Below, piece by piece: positions 1 through 8,467 of a stretch of DNA of 64,000 nucleotides (the stretch's first letter is position 1; the number at the start of each line of letters is the position of its first letter). Under the pieces are notes generated by a model. It did no database searches. It was not told the origin of the DNA and saw nothing but the letters and a program-made list of their open reading frames with translations. The stretch covers positions 62,001 through 126,000 of the forward strand of contig NZ_JAGQFT020000011.1 of the NCBI RefSeq assembly GCF_018122625.2, in the 5' to 3' direction. The DNA is from Coralloluteibacterium stylophorae (GTDB taxonomy: Bacteria > Pseudomonadota > Gammaproteobacteria > Xanthomonadales > Xanthomonadaceae). The translations under genes and the position numbers were made by a program.

Positions 1-1
1 C

Positions 2-1258
2 GACGCCGGGCGGCTGCCGGACTACTTCGCCATGCTGGAGCGGGTGGTCGAGGTGCTGCGCGTGCTGACGCGCCAGGTGCCGCCCAACGTCTCCGACCGC
101 TTCGTGCTCGCCGACTGGCTGGCCTCGGCGTCGGTGGCGCGGCGGCTGAAGGGGCTGGACATGCGCGGCCGCCGCGACCTCCTCGACCTGCTGACCAAGT
201 CGGCCGGCGAGGTGCTGGACGCCTGGTTCGAGGCCGCGCCGCTGAAGGCCGCGCTCGGCTGGGATGCGGTGGTCGGCCACTTCGCCAGCCCCTACACGCC
301 GGGCTCCGCATACGTGCTGCTGCACCACGTGTTCGGCGAGGTCGACGGCAAACCCGGCGCGTGGGGTCACGCGATCGGCGGGATGGGCGCGGTCAGCGAC
401 GCGATCGCGGCGGAGGCGCAGGCGCGCGGCGTCACCTGCGAGACCGGGGTTGACGTGGCCGAGGTGCTGGTCGAGGACGGGCGCGCCTGCGGCGTGCGCA
501 CCGCCGACGGGCGCGTCCTGCGCGCGCGCGCCGTGGCCGCGGCGCTCAATCCGAAGCTGCTCTACCAGCGCCTGGTCGCGCCCGCGCACCTGGACCCCGA
601 CCTGCGCGCGCGGTTCGACCGCTACCGCTGCGGCTCGGGCACCTTCCGCATGAACGTCGCGCTCGCCGAGCTGCCGGATTTCACCGCCGCCCCCGGCACC
701 GCGCTGCAGCCCCACCACCAGGCCGGCATCCTGATCGGCGACTCGCTGGAGTACTTCGAGCGCGCCTACTTCGACGCCAGGTCGCGCGAGCACAACCCAG
801 GCTGGGCGCGCGCGCCGATCGTCGAGCTGGTCATCGCCTCGGCGCTCGACGACGGCCTCGCACCGCGCGGCGCCCACGTCGCCAGCCTGTTCTGCCAGCA
901 CGTGAACCCGACGCTCGCCGAGGGCTGGGATGCGCACCGCGACACCGTCGCCAGGCTGATGATCGACACCGTCGACCGCGTCGCGCCGAACTTCGCGCGC
1001 AGCGTGCTCGGCTACCGGGCGCTGTCGCCGCTGGACCTGGAGCGCGAGTACGGCCTGGTCGGCGGCGACATCTTCCACGGCGCGCTCGGCCTCGACCAGC
1101 TGTTCTCGGCCCGTCCGGTGCTCGGCCAGGCCGACCACCGCGGGGCGCTGGCGGGACTGTACCTGTGCGGGTCGGGCACGCATCCGGGCGGTGGCGTCAC
1201 CGGCCTGCCCGGGCGCAACGCCGCGGGGGTGATCCGCCGCGACCTCGGCCGGCGCTGA
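2..1258 (+). CDS. NAD(P)/FAD-dependent oxidoreductase, phytoene-desaturase-like (5' truncated)
   Basis: This is the C-terminal part of a flavoprotein of the phytoene desaturase / PYROXD2-like amine-oxidoreductase superfamily. The reading frame is already open at the window edge, with no stop before the first Met at 32, so the N-terminal Rossmann GxGxxG dinucleotide-binding motif lies outside the window. The visible part keeps the family's C-terminal FAD-contact block, LYLCGSGTHPGGGVTGLPGR, which ends in a short basic tail. A substrate-domain region precedes it. The substrate cannot be told from sequence; many bacterial members annotated as carotenoid desaturases are not in carotenoid pathways, and no crt gene is visible nearby. 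A strong intrinsic terminator about 85 bases downstream closes the unit. Family assignment is good; function is open. Confidence 0.85.
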   Translation, partial: DAGRLPDYFAMLERVVEVLRVLTRQVPPNVSDRFVLADWLASASVARRLKGLDMRGRRDLLDLLTKSAGEVLDAWFEAAPLKAALGWDAVVGHFASPYTPGSAYVLLHHVFGEVDGKPGAWGHAIGGMGAVSDAIAAEAQARGVTCETGVDVAEVLVEDGRACGVRTADGRVLRARAVAAALNPKLLYQRLVAPAHLDPDLRARFDRYRCGSGTFRMNVALAELPDFTAAPGTALQPHHQAGILIGDSLEYFERAYFDARSREHNPGWARAPIVELVIASALDDGLAPRGAHVASLFCQHVNPTLAEGWDAHRDTVARLMIDTVDRVAPNFARSVLGYRALSPLDLEREYGLVGGDIFHGALGLDQLFSARPVLGQADHRGALAGLYLCGSGTHPGGGVTGLPGRNAAGVIRRDLGRR

Positions 1259-1341
1259 TTCAGCCCGTATTGCACCGCAGCGTGCATTCGCCGTGACGGC
1301 GCGCAAGGATGGTCGCGCACCTGACGTGGGGGAGGGAGCCA

Positions 1342-1377
1342 AGCCCGTACCGGCCGAGCCGGTACGGGCTTTGTTTT
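1342..1377 (+). terminator. Rho-independent terminator after the FAD oxidoreductase
   Basis: A perfect 12-bp stem (1342-1353 pairing with 1359-1370, arm AGCCCGTACCGG) closes a 5-base loop and is followed by TTGTTTT. The orientation suits transcription of the upstream oxidoreductase. The 369-base gap 1259-1627 holds this terminator and then about 250 bases leading to the protease, where I see no clear sigma70 -35/-10 pair. Confidence 0.9.
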
Positions 1378-1627
1378 GCCCGGATTTCATGCGTCCCCGC
1401 GTGACCCGCATTTGGCACGGGTTCACATTGCCCCGGCGCCGGCGCAGCCGCTAGCGTCGACCCGTCGCCCGCTGCGGGCGACGCACTCGCAACCATGTGG
1501 AGCGGAGGAGGCATGCGCACGCTGGTGCGCACGTCGGCAGGGGGGCTTCGTTTCCTTGTTCGCCGGGCGCTCGCCGCCCGGCCTCGACGCGGCCGCGCGG
1601 CCGCGTCCTCGAAAAGGAGACGTGCAC

Positions 1628-3817
1628 GTGAATCGGGAACAGGGCAGGGTGCGCCGCCAGCTGCTGGCGGCGATGGTCGCGGTCGGCCTCGGCATGCCGC
1701 TGGCGCAGGCGGGTACGCCGCATGCCGGCGGCGACATCGGCGGCAAGGCCGGACGCGCATTGACCGCGGGGCTGGCCGACGGCGGCGGCTACGACCGGAT
1801 CATCGTCAAGTACCGCGACGGTACGCCGGAGCGCGCCAACGCCACCCGTGCCTGGCGCGACGTGCAGGGTGCGGTGGCGCGCGGGCTGGGCGTGGCCGCG
1901 GCCTCGGGCGGCGGCGTCAGCGTGCAGCACCTGCGGCGGATGGGCGTCGGCGCCGACGTGATGCGGCTGTCGAGCGATCTCGACGCCGTGCAGATGCGCG
2001 CGGTACTGCGCGAGATCGCGCGGCTGCCGGGCGTCGAGTTCGTCGAGCCCGACGTCAGGCACAAGGCGCTCTACGAGCCGAGCGACCCCGACTACGCCAG
2101 CCAGCAGTGGCACTACTACGAGCCCACCGGTGGCATCAACCTGCCGCCGGCCTGGGACCGCAGCACCGGCGAGGGCATCACCGTCGCCGTGCTCGACACC
2201 GGCATCGTCGAGCACGAGGACCTCGACACCTCGCTGGCCGGGGCGGGCTGGGACTTCATCACCGACAGCGAGGTCTCCGACCGGGCCGACGACTTCCGCG
2301 CGCCCGGCGCCTGGGACACCGGCGACTGGTACCTCTACCTCGGCATCATCCCGGTGCCCAGCAGCTGGCACGGCAGCCACGTCGCCGGAACCATCGCCGC
2401 GCTCACCGACAACGGCCTCGGCGGCGCCGGCGTCGCCTGGGACGCCGACGTGCTGCCGATGCGCGTGCTCGGTCACGAGGGTGGCTACATCTCCGACATC
2501 GCCGACGCCATCTACTGGGCGTCCGGCGCGGGCCCGGTCGACAGCGGCCCGGGCGGCGCCGAGATCCCGGCCAACACCGCGCACAAGGCCGACGTCATCA
2601 ATCTCAGCCTGGGCGGCAGCGGCGCCTGCGACGGCGTCTACCAGGCCGCCATCGACGCGGCGATCGCACAGAACACGGCGGTGGTGGTGGCCGCCGGCAA
2701 CGGCAACAACGACGTCGCCAACAACCGCCCGGCCAACTGCGACGGCGTAATCGCGGTGGCGTCCAACAACCGCTACGGCGAGAAGGCCGGCACCTCCAGC
2801 TACGGCGCCGGGATCTCGGTCACCGCGCCCGGCGACGGCGTCTGGTCGACGATCAACAGCGGCGAGGAGACCCCGGTCGACGGAGGCGACATCTATGCCG
2901 CCTACAGCGGCACCTCGATGGCCACCCCGCACGTGGCGGCGACCATCGCCCTGGTGCAGGCGGCCGTGGTCGCCGCCGGCGGCGACAAGCTCACGCCGGA
3001 GGAGGTCAGGGGCGTGCTCGAGGACACCGCGCGCCCGCTGCCGGTGCCGGCGGACGTCGGCATGGGCGCCGGCATCATCAACGCCGAGGCCGCGATCGCG
3101 GTGGCGCTCGGCGAGGATCCGCCGCCGCCGCCCGACGTACCGCCGCCGCCGGAGCCGACCCTGCTCGAGAACGGCGTGCCGGTCGAGGGTCTCGCCGCCG
3201 GCAACGGCGAGAAGCTGCGCTTCCGCATCGAGGTTCCGGCCGACGCGACCACGCTGACCGTCGAGATCAGCGGCGGCAGCGGCGATGCCGACGTCTACGT
3301 GCGCCAGGGCGAGCCGCCGACCTCCTCGACCTACGACTGCAGGCCCTGGGAGACCGGCAACGACGAGGTCTGCACCTTCGAGTCGCCGGAGCCGGGCACC
3401 TGGTACGTCAACGTGGAGGCCTACGAGGCGTTCGAGGGCGTGACGCTCGTCGCGACCCACGACGGCAGCGGCGACGGCGAGGAACCGCCGCCGGACGAGG
3501 ACGCCACGCCGGTCGAGAACGGCGAGATGCTCACCGACCTCGCCGGTGCGGCGGGCGACGAGCTGCTGTACGCGATCGAGGTGCCGGAGGGCGCGCGCAA
3601 CCTGCGCATCCTGACCCTCGGCGGGACCGGCGACGTATCGCTCTATGCCAGCCTCGGCGAGCCGCCGACCGCCGCCGACCACGACGCCTCCTCGACCCGT
3701 CCCGGCAACAACGAGACGGTCTCGGTGCGGGCGCCGGAGGCCGGCACCTGGTACGTGCGCGTCATCGGCGAGAGCGCCTTCGACCGCGTGCGGATGCGGG
3801 CGAGCTATCAGGAGTAG
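1628..3817 (+). CDS. Secreted S8 (subtilisin-like) serine protease with two PPC domains
   Basis: A 729-residue exported subtilase. The GTG at 1628 is chosen because AGGAG (1615-1619) lies 8 bases upstream and because it begins directly at a signal peptide (basic start, hydrophobic core, cleavage near AQA). An I9-like propeptide follows (YDRIIVKYRDG). The catalytic triad is intact: Asp190 in VAVLDTGI, His248 in HGSHVAGT, Ser430 in GTSMATPHVA. After a proline-rich linker come two pre-peptidase C-terminal (PPC) beta-sandwich domains at about residues 511-612 and 628-729, each ending in a GTWYV motif; such domains are usually cleaved during or after secretion. Signal peptide, propeptide and PPC domains fit a type II-secreted extracellular protease, common in predatory or degradative Xanthomonadaceae. 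Neighbours do not suggest a specific substrate. Confidence 0.95.
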   Translation: MNREQGRVRRQLLAAMVAVGLGMPLAQAGTPHAGGDIGGKAGRALTAGLADGGGYDRIIVKYRDGTPERANATRAWRDVQGAVARGLGVAAASGGGVSVQHLRRMGVGADVMRLSSDLDAVQMRAVLREIARLPGVEFVEPDVRHKALYEPSDPDYASQQWHYYEPTGGINLPPAWDRSTGEGITVAVLDTGIVEHEDLDTSLAGAGWDFITDSEVSDRADDFRAPGAWDTGDWYLYLGIIPVPSSWHGSHVAGTIAALTDNGLGGAGVAWDADVLPMRVLGHEGGYISDIADAIYWASGAGPVDSGPGGAEIPANTAHKADVINLSLGGSGACDGVYQAAIDAAIAQNTAVVVAAGNGNNDVANNRPANCDGVIAVASNNRYGEKAGTSSYGAGISVTAPGDGVWSTINSGEETPVDGGDIYAAYSGTSMATPHVAATIALVQAAVVAAGGDKLTPEEVRGVLEDTARPLPVPADVGMGAGIINAEAAIAVALGEDPPPPPDVPPPPEPTLLENGVPVEGLAAGNGEKLRFRIEVPADATTLTVEISGGSGDADVYVRQGEPPTSSTYDCRPWETGNDEVCTFESPEPGTWYVNVEAYEAFEGVTLVATHDGSGDGEEPPPDEDATPVENGEMLTDLAGAAGDELLYAIEVPEGARNLRILTLGGTGDVSLYASLGEPPTAADHDASSTRPGNNETVSVRAPEAGTWYVRVIGESAFDRVRMRASYQE

Positions 3818-3837
3818 CCGTTCGCCGCATCGCCCGG

Positions 3838-3866
3838 AGACGCCCCGCGCCGCGGGGCGTCTTCGT
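3838..3866 (+). terminator. Terminator-like hairpin after the S8 protease
   Basis: AGACGCCCCGC (3838-3848) pairs perfectly with 3852-3862 over a 3-base loop, followed by a weak T-containing tract (TCGTGT). It lies 20 bases after the protease stop. The poor U-tract lowers confidence. Confidence 0.6.
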
Positions 3867-3949
3867 GTCTGCGACCGGACGCCGTGCGACATGGAGCGGC
3901 GCGTCCTCCGGCCGCGGCGCGCGCGGAAGTCGCATGCGAGACTGCCGCG

Positions 3950-6775
3950 ATGACCGACGATCCCATCGACGCACTCGTCGTCCGGCGTCTGCAGGCGCTG
4001 GCCGAGGCGGGCATCGACATCCCCGCCGCGCGCCGCGAGGCCTTCGCCGCGCTGGCGCTGGCCAGCGACTTCGCCATCGACACCCTGGTGCGCCAGCCCG
4101 CGCTGGCCGGGCGCCTCGACGACCCGGCCGCGCCGCCGCCCGCGCTCGCGCTGGAGAACGAGGCCGACTGGCAGCGCCGGCTGCGGCGCTGGCGGGCGGC
4201 CGAGTCGACGCGCCTGATCTGGCGCGACGTGCAGGGGCTCGACGACGTCGAGGCCACCTTGGCCGGCTGCACGCGGCTGGCCGAACAGGCCCTGGCCGCG
4301 GCGCTGGAGGCGACCGAGCGCCGGCTGGCCGTGCGCCACGGCACCCTGCGCACGCGCGAGGGCGCGCCGCAGCGGCTGGTGGTGTTCGGACTCGGGAAGC
4401 TCGGCGGCGGCGAGCTCAACTTCTCCTCCGACGTCGACCTGGTGCTGGCGTATCCCGAGCCCGGTGAGACGGACGGGCCGACGCCGCTCACCGACGAGGC
4501 CTATGCCACGCGGGTGGCGCGCGGCCTGGTGGCGCTGCTCGACGAGATCACCGCCGACGGCTTCGTGCACCGCGTCGACCTGCGCCTGCGTCCCTACGGC
4601 AACGCCGGGCGGCTGGCGCTGTCGTTCGCGGCGATGGAGCACTACTTCCAGCGCGAGGGCCGCGACTGGGAGCGCTACGCCTGGATCAAGGCGCGCCCGG
4701 TGGCGGGCGACGTCGACGCGGGCGAGGACCTGCTCGCGCGGCTGCGGCCCTTCGTCTACCGCCGCTATCTCGACTTCGGTGCGCTGGAAGGCCTGCGCGA
4801 GATGAAGGCGATGATCGCCGGCGAGGTCGCGCGCCGCGAGCTGCACGACGACGTCAAGCGCGGCTCCGGCGGCATCCGCGAGATCGAGTTCCTCGCCCAG
4901 GCCCTGCAGCTGGTTCGCGGCGGCCAGGAGCCGGCCCTGCGCGAGCGCCGGCTGCTGCCCGCGCTCGCGGCGCTGGCGGAGGCGGGTCACCTGGAGGCGG
5001 CCGTGGCCGCGCGCCTGGGCGAGGCCTACCGCTTCCTGCGGCGCCTGGAGAACCGGCTGCAGATGGTGGGCGACATGCAGACCCACGAGCTGCCGCTCGA
5101 TGCGCAGGCGCGCCTGCGCCTGGCGCGCGGGCTGGGCCACGCCGACTGGGCGGCGCTGTGGCGCGGGCTGGACGCCCACCGGGCGCTGGTCGCGCGCGAG
5201 TTCGGACGGCTGCTCGCCGCGCGCAGGCGTCCGCAGCCGGGCGTCGCCCTGCGCGGCTACTGGGAGGCGCTGCCGGACGCCGGCGATGCGCAGGTGCTGG
5301 TCGACGCCGGCTTCGTCGACGCGCCGGTCGCCGACCGCGCGCTGCGCAACTTCGTCCGCCAGCCCGCGCTGCGCGGGCTGAGCAAGCGCGGACGCATGCG
5401 GATGGACGTAGTGATGCCGGCGCTGCTGCAGGCGGCGGCCGAGGGCGATGCGCCCGACGCCGCGCTGCCGCGCCTGCTCGCCCTGGTGTCGGCGGTCGCG
5501 CGTCGCAGCAGCTATCTCGCCCTGCTGCAGGAACAGCCTGCCGCGCTGGCGCGGCTGGTCGACGTCGCCACACGCAGCGCACTCCTGTCCGAGCGCCTGG
5601 CCGAGCATCCCCTGCTGATGGACGAACTGCTCGACCTGCGCGCGGCCGGCCCGCTGCCGACGCCGGAGGAGATCCACGCGCAGTGGGAGCGTCGCTGCGC
5701 GCACCTGGACATGGACGACACCGAACAGGTGCTGCAGGCCGTGAACGAGCAGCGCCAGGGCGTGGCCTTCCGCATCGCGCTCGCCCTGCTGACCGGCCGC
5801 CAGGACGCGCTCGCCGCCTCGCTGCAGCTCGCCGAACTCGCGCAGTGGGCGCTGGGCGTGATCGTGCCGCTGGCCGAGCGCGAGGTGTCGGCCGCGCACG
5901 GCGGCATCGCCGGCAGCGGCCTCGCCGTGCTCGGCTACGGCAGCTTCGGCGGGCGCGAACTGGGCTTCGGCTCGGACCTCGACCTGGTCTTCCTCTACGA
6001 CGCGCCGGCGGACGCGGTCTCCGACGGCGCGCGCTGCGTGGACGCCGCGCGCTGGTACGGGCGCCTGGCGCAGAAGATCGTGCGCATGCTCGGCACGCCG
6101 ACCGCCGCGGGGCGGCTGTACGAGGTCGACGTGCGCCTGCGCCCGGACGGCGCGCAGGGGATGCTGGTGTCCTCGGTGGCGAGTTTCGCCGCCTATCAGC
6201 GCGAACGCGCCTGGACCTGGGAACGCCAGGCGCTGGTGCGGGCGCGGCCGGTGGCCGGCGACGCGGCCGTCGGTGCGGCCTTCGAGCAGGTGCGCGCGGC
6301 GACCCTGGCGCAGGCGCGCGATGCCGTGGCGCTGCGCGAGGACGTGGTGCGGATGCGGGTGCGCATGCGTGCCGAGCTCGACCGTTCGCGCGGCACGCGC
6401 TTCGACCTCAAGCAGGGCGAAGGCGGGCTGGCCGACCTCGAATTCCTGCTGCAGGCGCTGGTGCTGGACGCGGCGCACGCCGATCCCGGGCTGCTGTCCG
6501 CGCGCGACTCGCACGGCCTGCTGCAGGCGGCCGGCGCCGCGGGCGTGCTCGAGGCCGGGCAGGTCCGCGCCCTGTTCGAGGCGCACGCCGGACTGCTCGC
6601 ACGCAGCCTCGCCTGCACCCTCGACGCGCGTCCACGCGTGGTGGCGCTGGACGACACCGTCGAGGGCTGGCGCAGCGCCGTGCGCACCGCCTGCCGCGCC
6701 GCCGGGCTGGATTTCAGCGTCACCGCCGAGCGCGCGCCGCGGGCGGTCGCGGTCGATCCGGACGCGCCGCTCTAG
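3950..6775 (+). CDS. glnE: Bifunctional glutamine synthetase adenylyltransferase/deadenylase
   Basis: A 941-residue GlnE, the usual length for proteobacteria (about 945). It adenylylates and deadenylylates glutamine synthetase in response to PII, tuning nitrogen assimilation. Two nucleotidyltransferase halves are visible. The N-terminal deadenylase half has GLGKLGGGELNFSSDVDLV with metal-binding Asp161/Asp163. The C-terminal adenylylase half has GYGSFGGRELGFGSDLDLV with Asp676/Asp678. Each is followed by a helical PII-uridylyl/GlnE linker domain (GSGGIREIEF; EGGLADLEF). The ATG at 3950 gives MTDDPIDALVV; the frame is open further upstream but only over non-conserved, GC-rich codons. No canonical Shine-Dalgarno is seen. 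The gene stands alone, and glnA is not in the window. Confidence 0.97.
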   Translation: MTDDPIDALVVRRLQALAEAGIDIPAARREAFAALALASDFAIDTLVRQPALAGRLDDPAAPPPALALENEADWQRRLRRWRAAESTRLIWRDVQGLDDVEATLAGCTRLAEQALAAALEATERRLAVRHGTLRTREGAPQRLVVFGLGKLGGGELNFSSDVDLVLAYPEPGETDGPTPLTDEAYATRVARGLVALLDEITADGFVHRVDLRLRPYGNAGRLALSFAAMEHYFQREGRDWERYAWIKARPVAGDVDAGEDLLARLRPFVYRRYLDFGALEGLREMKAMIAGEVARRELHDDVKRGSGGIREIEFLAQALQLVRGGQEPALRERRLLPALAALAEAGHLEAAVAARLGEAYRFLRRLENRLQMVGDMQTHELPLDAQARLRLARGLGHADWAALWRGLDAHRALVAREFGRLLAARRRPQPGVALRGYWEALPDAGDAQVLVDAGFVDAPVADRALRNFVRQPALRGLSKRGRMRMDVVMPALLQAAAEGDAPDAALPRLLALVSAVARRSSYLALLQEQPAALARLVDVATRSALLSERLAEHPLLMDELLDLRAAGPLPTPEEIHAQWERRCAHLDMDDTEQVLQAVNEQRQGVAFRIALALLTGRQDALAASLQLAELAQWALGVIVPLAEREVSAAHGGIAGSGLAVLGYGSFGGRELGFGSDLDLVFLYDAPADAVSDGARCVDAARWYGRLAQKIVRMLGTPTAAGRLYEVDVRLRPDGAQGMLVSSVASFAAYQRERAWTWERQALVRARPVAGDAAVGAAFEQVRAATLAQARDAVALREDVVRMRVRMRAELDRSRGTRFDLKQGEGGLADLEFLLQALVLDAAHADPGLLSARDSHGLLQAAGAAGVLEAGQVRALFEAHAGLLARSLACTLDARPRVVALDDTVEGWRSAVRTACRAAGLDFSVTAERAPRAVAVDPDAPL

Positions 6776-6843
6776 GCCGTGCCGGCCTGCGGCGTGGCGG
6801 GGAAGGCTGCATGGCGCGGGGCGCAGGGCCGGGACGAGCGTGT

Positions 6844-6967
6844 CCTGTAGACGGCTTCAGCCGCGACCGGCACGTTATGACCGGCAGCCCCGGTCGCGGC
6901 TGAAGCCCCTCCCACAGGGCGCACGGGCCTGCGGAGGCACCGGTCGCGGCTGAAGCCGCTCCTACAG
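6844..6967. repeat. Cluster of three REP-like palindromic elements
   Basis: Three copies of a roughly 27-base unit lie within 124 bases. One is forward (6844-6870, ACGGCTTCAGCCGCGACCGG). Two are inverted (6891-6917 and 6941-6967, CGGTCGCGGCTGAAGC then CCCTCCCACAG or CGCTCCTACAG). The core CGGCTTCAGCCG is itself palindromic. This is the GTAGGAGCGGCTTCAGCCGCGAC type of extragenic repeat known from Xanthomonadaceae and pseudomonads, usually mobilised by RAYT transposases. It sits in the 234-base gap between the convergent glnE and efflux operon; no other function is visible there. Confidence 0.88.
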
Positions 6968-7009
6968 CGGGCGATGCGCGCGACCGGCCGGTGCTCCAGG
7001 CCCCATCGC

Positions 7010-8467
7010 TCAGCCGGCCTCCGGGGCGGGATCGACGCGGCCGCTCCAGTCCCCGCCCACCGCCTGCACCAGGGCGACGGCGGTGGTCTGGCGGTCGCGC
7101 ATGGCCTGGGCGAGGGTGCGGCGGGCGGACAGCGCGTCGGCCTGCGCGGTGACCACGTCGGTGTAGGCGACCTGGCCGGCGCGGTAGCGGTTGAGCATGA
7201 TCCGCTCCGCCTCGTCGGCGGCCTCGGACTGCGCGGCGAGCAGCTCCGCGCGCCGCTCCAGTGCACGCGCCGCGGCGAGGTTGTCCTCGACCTCCTGGAA
7301 CGCGCCCAGCAGCGTCTGCCGGTAGTCGGCGACGGTTCCCTCGTAGCTCGCGCGCGCGCTCTCCACCTGTGCGCTGCGGGCGCCGCCGTCGAACACGGTC
7401 TGGGCCAGGCCCAGCGCCAGGCTCCAGGTGTTGACCGCGGCGTCGACCAGCTCGCCGACGGTGTCGGCGGTGGAGGTGCCGCGCCCGGTGAGGGTGAGGC
7501 TCGGGAACCAGTCCGCCTGCGCGACTCCGATGGACGCGTTGGCCGAGCGCATCCGCCACTGTGCCGCGGCGACGTCGGGGCGGCGCCGCAGCAGGTCGGA
7601 GGGCAGGCCCAGGGGCAGCGCCGGTACCGCCGGATCCCAGGGCGCCGACGTCACCTCGAAGCGCGCCGGCGCCTCGCCGACCAGCACCGCGATCGCATGC
7701 GCGAGCTGGGCGCGCTGCTGCAGCAGGCTCTCGCGCTCGGCCTGCGCCGAACGCAGCGTGCTCTCGGCCTGCAGTACGTCGCTGCGGACCACGATTCCGG
7801 CCTCGTAGCGGTTGCGGGTGATCTCCAGCGCGCGTTCGTAGCCCTCGATCGTGGCCTCGAGCAGCTCGATCTCGGCGTCGGCCTCGCGCAGCTGGAAATA
7901 GGCGGTGGCGAGTTCGCCGCGGGCGGACAGGCGGGCGGCGGCGAGATCGGCGGCGCTGGCGGCGGCATCCGCACGCGCCGCCTCGACGCTGCGGCGCACC
8001 CGGCCCCAGACGTCGACCTCCCAGCTCGCGCCGACGCTGAGGTCGACCTGGCGGCTGTTGCTGCCGCGGATCACGCCGGAATCGCCGACCGTGCTCGCGT
8101 CGCCGCCGCTGCGGCTGGCGCCGAGATCCGCGCTGACGGTCGGAAACCACGCCGCGCGCTGCCCGCGCACCAGCGCCCGGGCCTGGCGATAGCTGGCCTC
8201 GGCGGCGGCGATGGACTGGTTGGAGAGGTCGACGCGCTCGATCAGGGCGTCGAGCACCGGGTCGTTCCAGGCTTCCCACCAGGGGCCGTCGCCGACCTGC
8301 GGCAGGCCGGCCGGGACGGCTTCTCCCCAGGCCACCGGCACCGGGGCATCCGGGCGCACATAGTCGGGGCCGACGGCGCAGCCGCCGGCGCAGGCGAGCA
8401 CGCAGGCCAGCGCCAGGCGGAGCGGGCGCGAGGACATCGGGACGGACAGGGTCGGACGGTCAGGCAT
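7010..8467 (-). CDS. RND efflux outer-membrane factor lipoprotein (NodT/OprM family)
   Basis: The 485-residue outer-membrane channel of the tripartite efflux pump encoded directly upstream. Its N-terminus carries a lipoprotein signal ending in the lipobox LACAGGC, followed by AVGPDYVRPD, the typical mature start of NodT/OprM-family factors. Two OEP repeats rich in coiled-coil heptads follow (for example SLRSAQAERESLLQQRAQLA). The start at 8467 is favoured over the inner Met (8437) because GAGGA lies 8 bases upstream and the ATG overlaps the end of the mdtC-like gene by 8 bases, implying translational coupling. It is last in the four-gene operon, as opmB is in Pseudomonas muxABC-opmB. Confidence 0.93.
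   Translation of the reverse strand: MPDRPTLSVPMSSRPLRLALACVLACAGGCAVGPDYVRPDAPVPVAWGEAVPAGLPQVGDGPWWEAWNDPVLDALIERVDLSNQSIAAAEASYRQARALVRGQRAAWFPTVSADLGASRSGGDASTVGDSGVIRGSNSRQVDLSVGASWEVDVWGRVRRSVEAARADAAASAADLAAARLSARGELATAYFQLREADAEIELLEATIEGYERALEITRNRYEAGIVVRSDVLQAESTLRSAQAERESLLQQRAQLAHAIAVLVGEAPARFEVTSAPWDPAVPALPLGLPSDLLRRRPDVAAAQWRMRSANASIGVAQADWFPSLTLTGRGTSTADTVGELVDAAVNTWSLALGLAQTVFDGGARSAQVESARASYEGTVADYRQTLLGAFQEVEDNLAAARALERRAELLAAQSEAADEAERIMLNRYRAGQVAYTDVVTAQADALSARRTLAQAMRDRQTTAVALVQAVGGDWSGRVDPAPEAG

Noticed and set aside
1451..6586. A 1711-codon open frame on the minus strand opposite the protease and glnE
   Set aside because: It is Arg/His/Gly-rich with no domain and lies antisense to two genes with clear motifs. 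In very GC-rich DNA the complementary frames lose stop codons.
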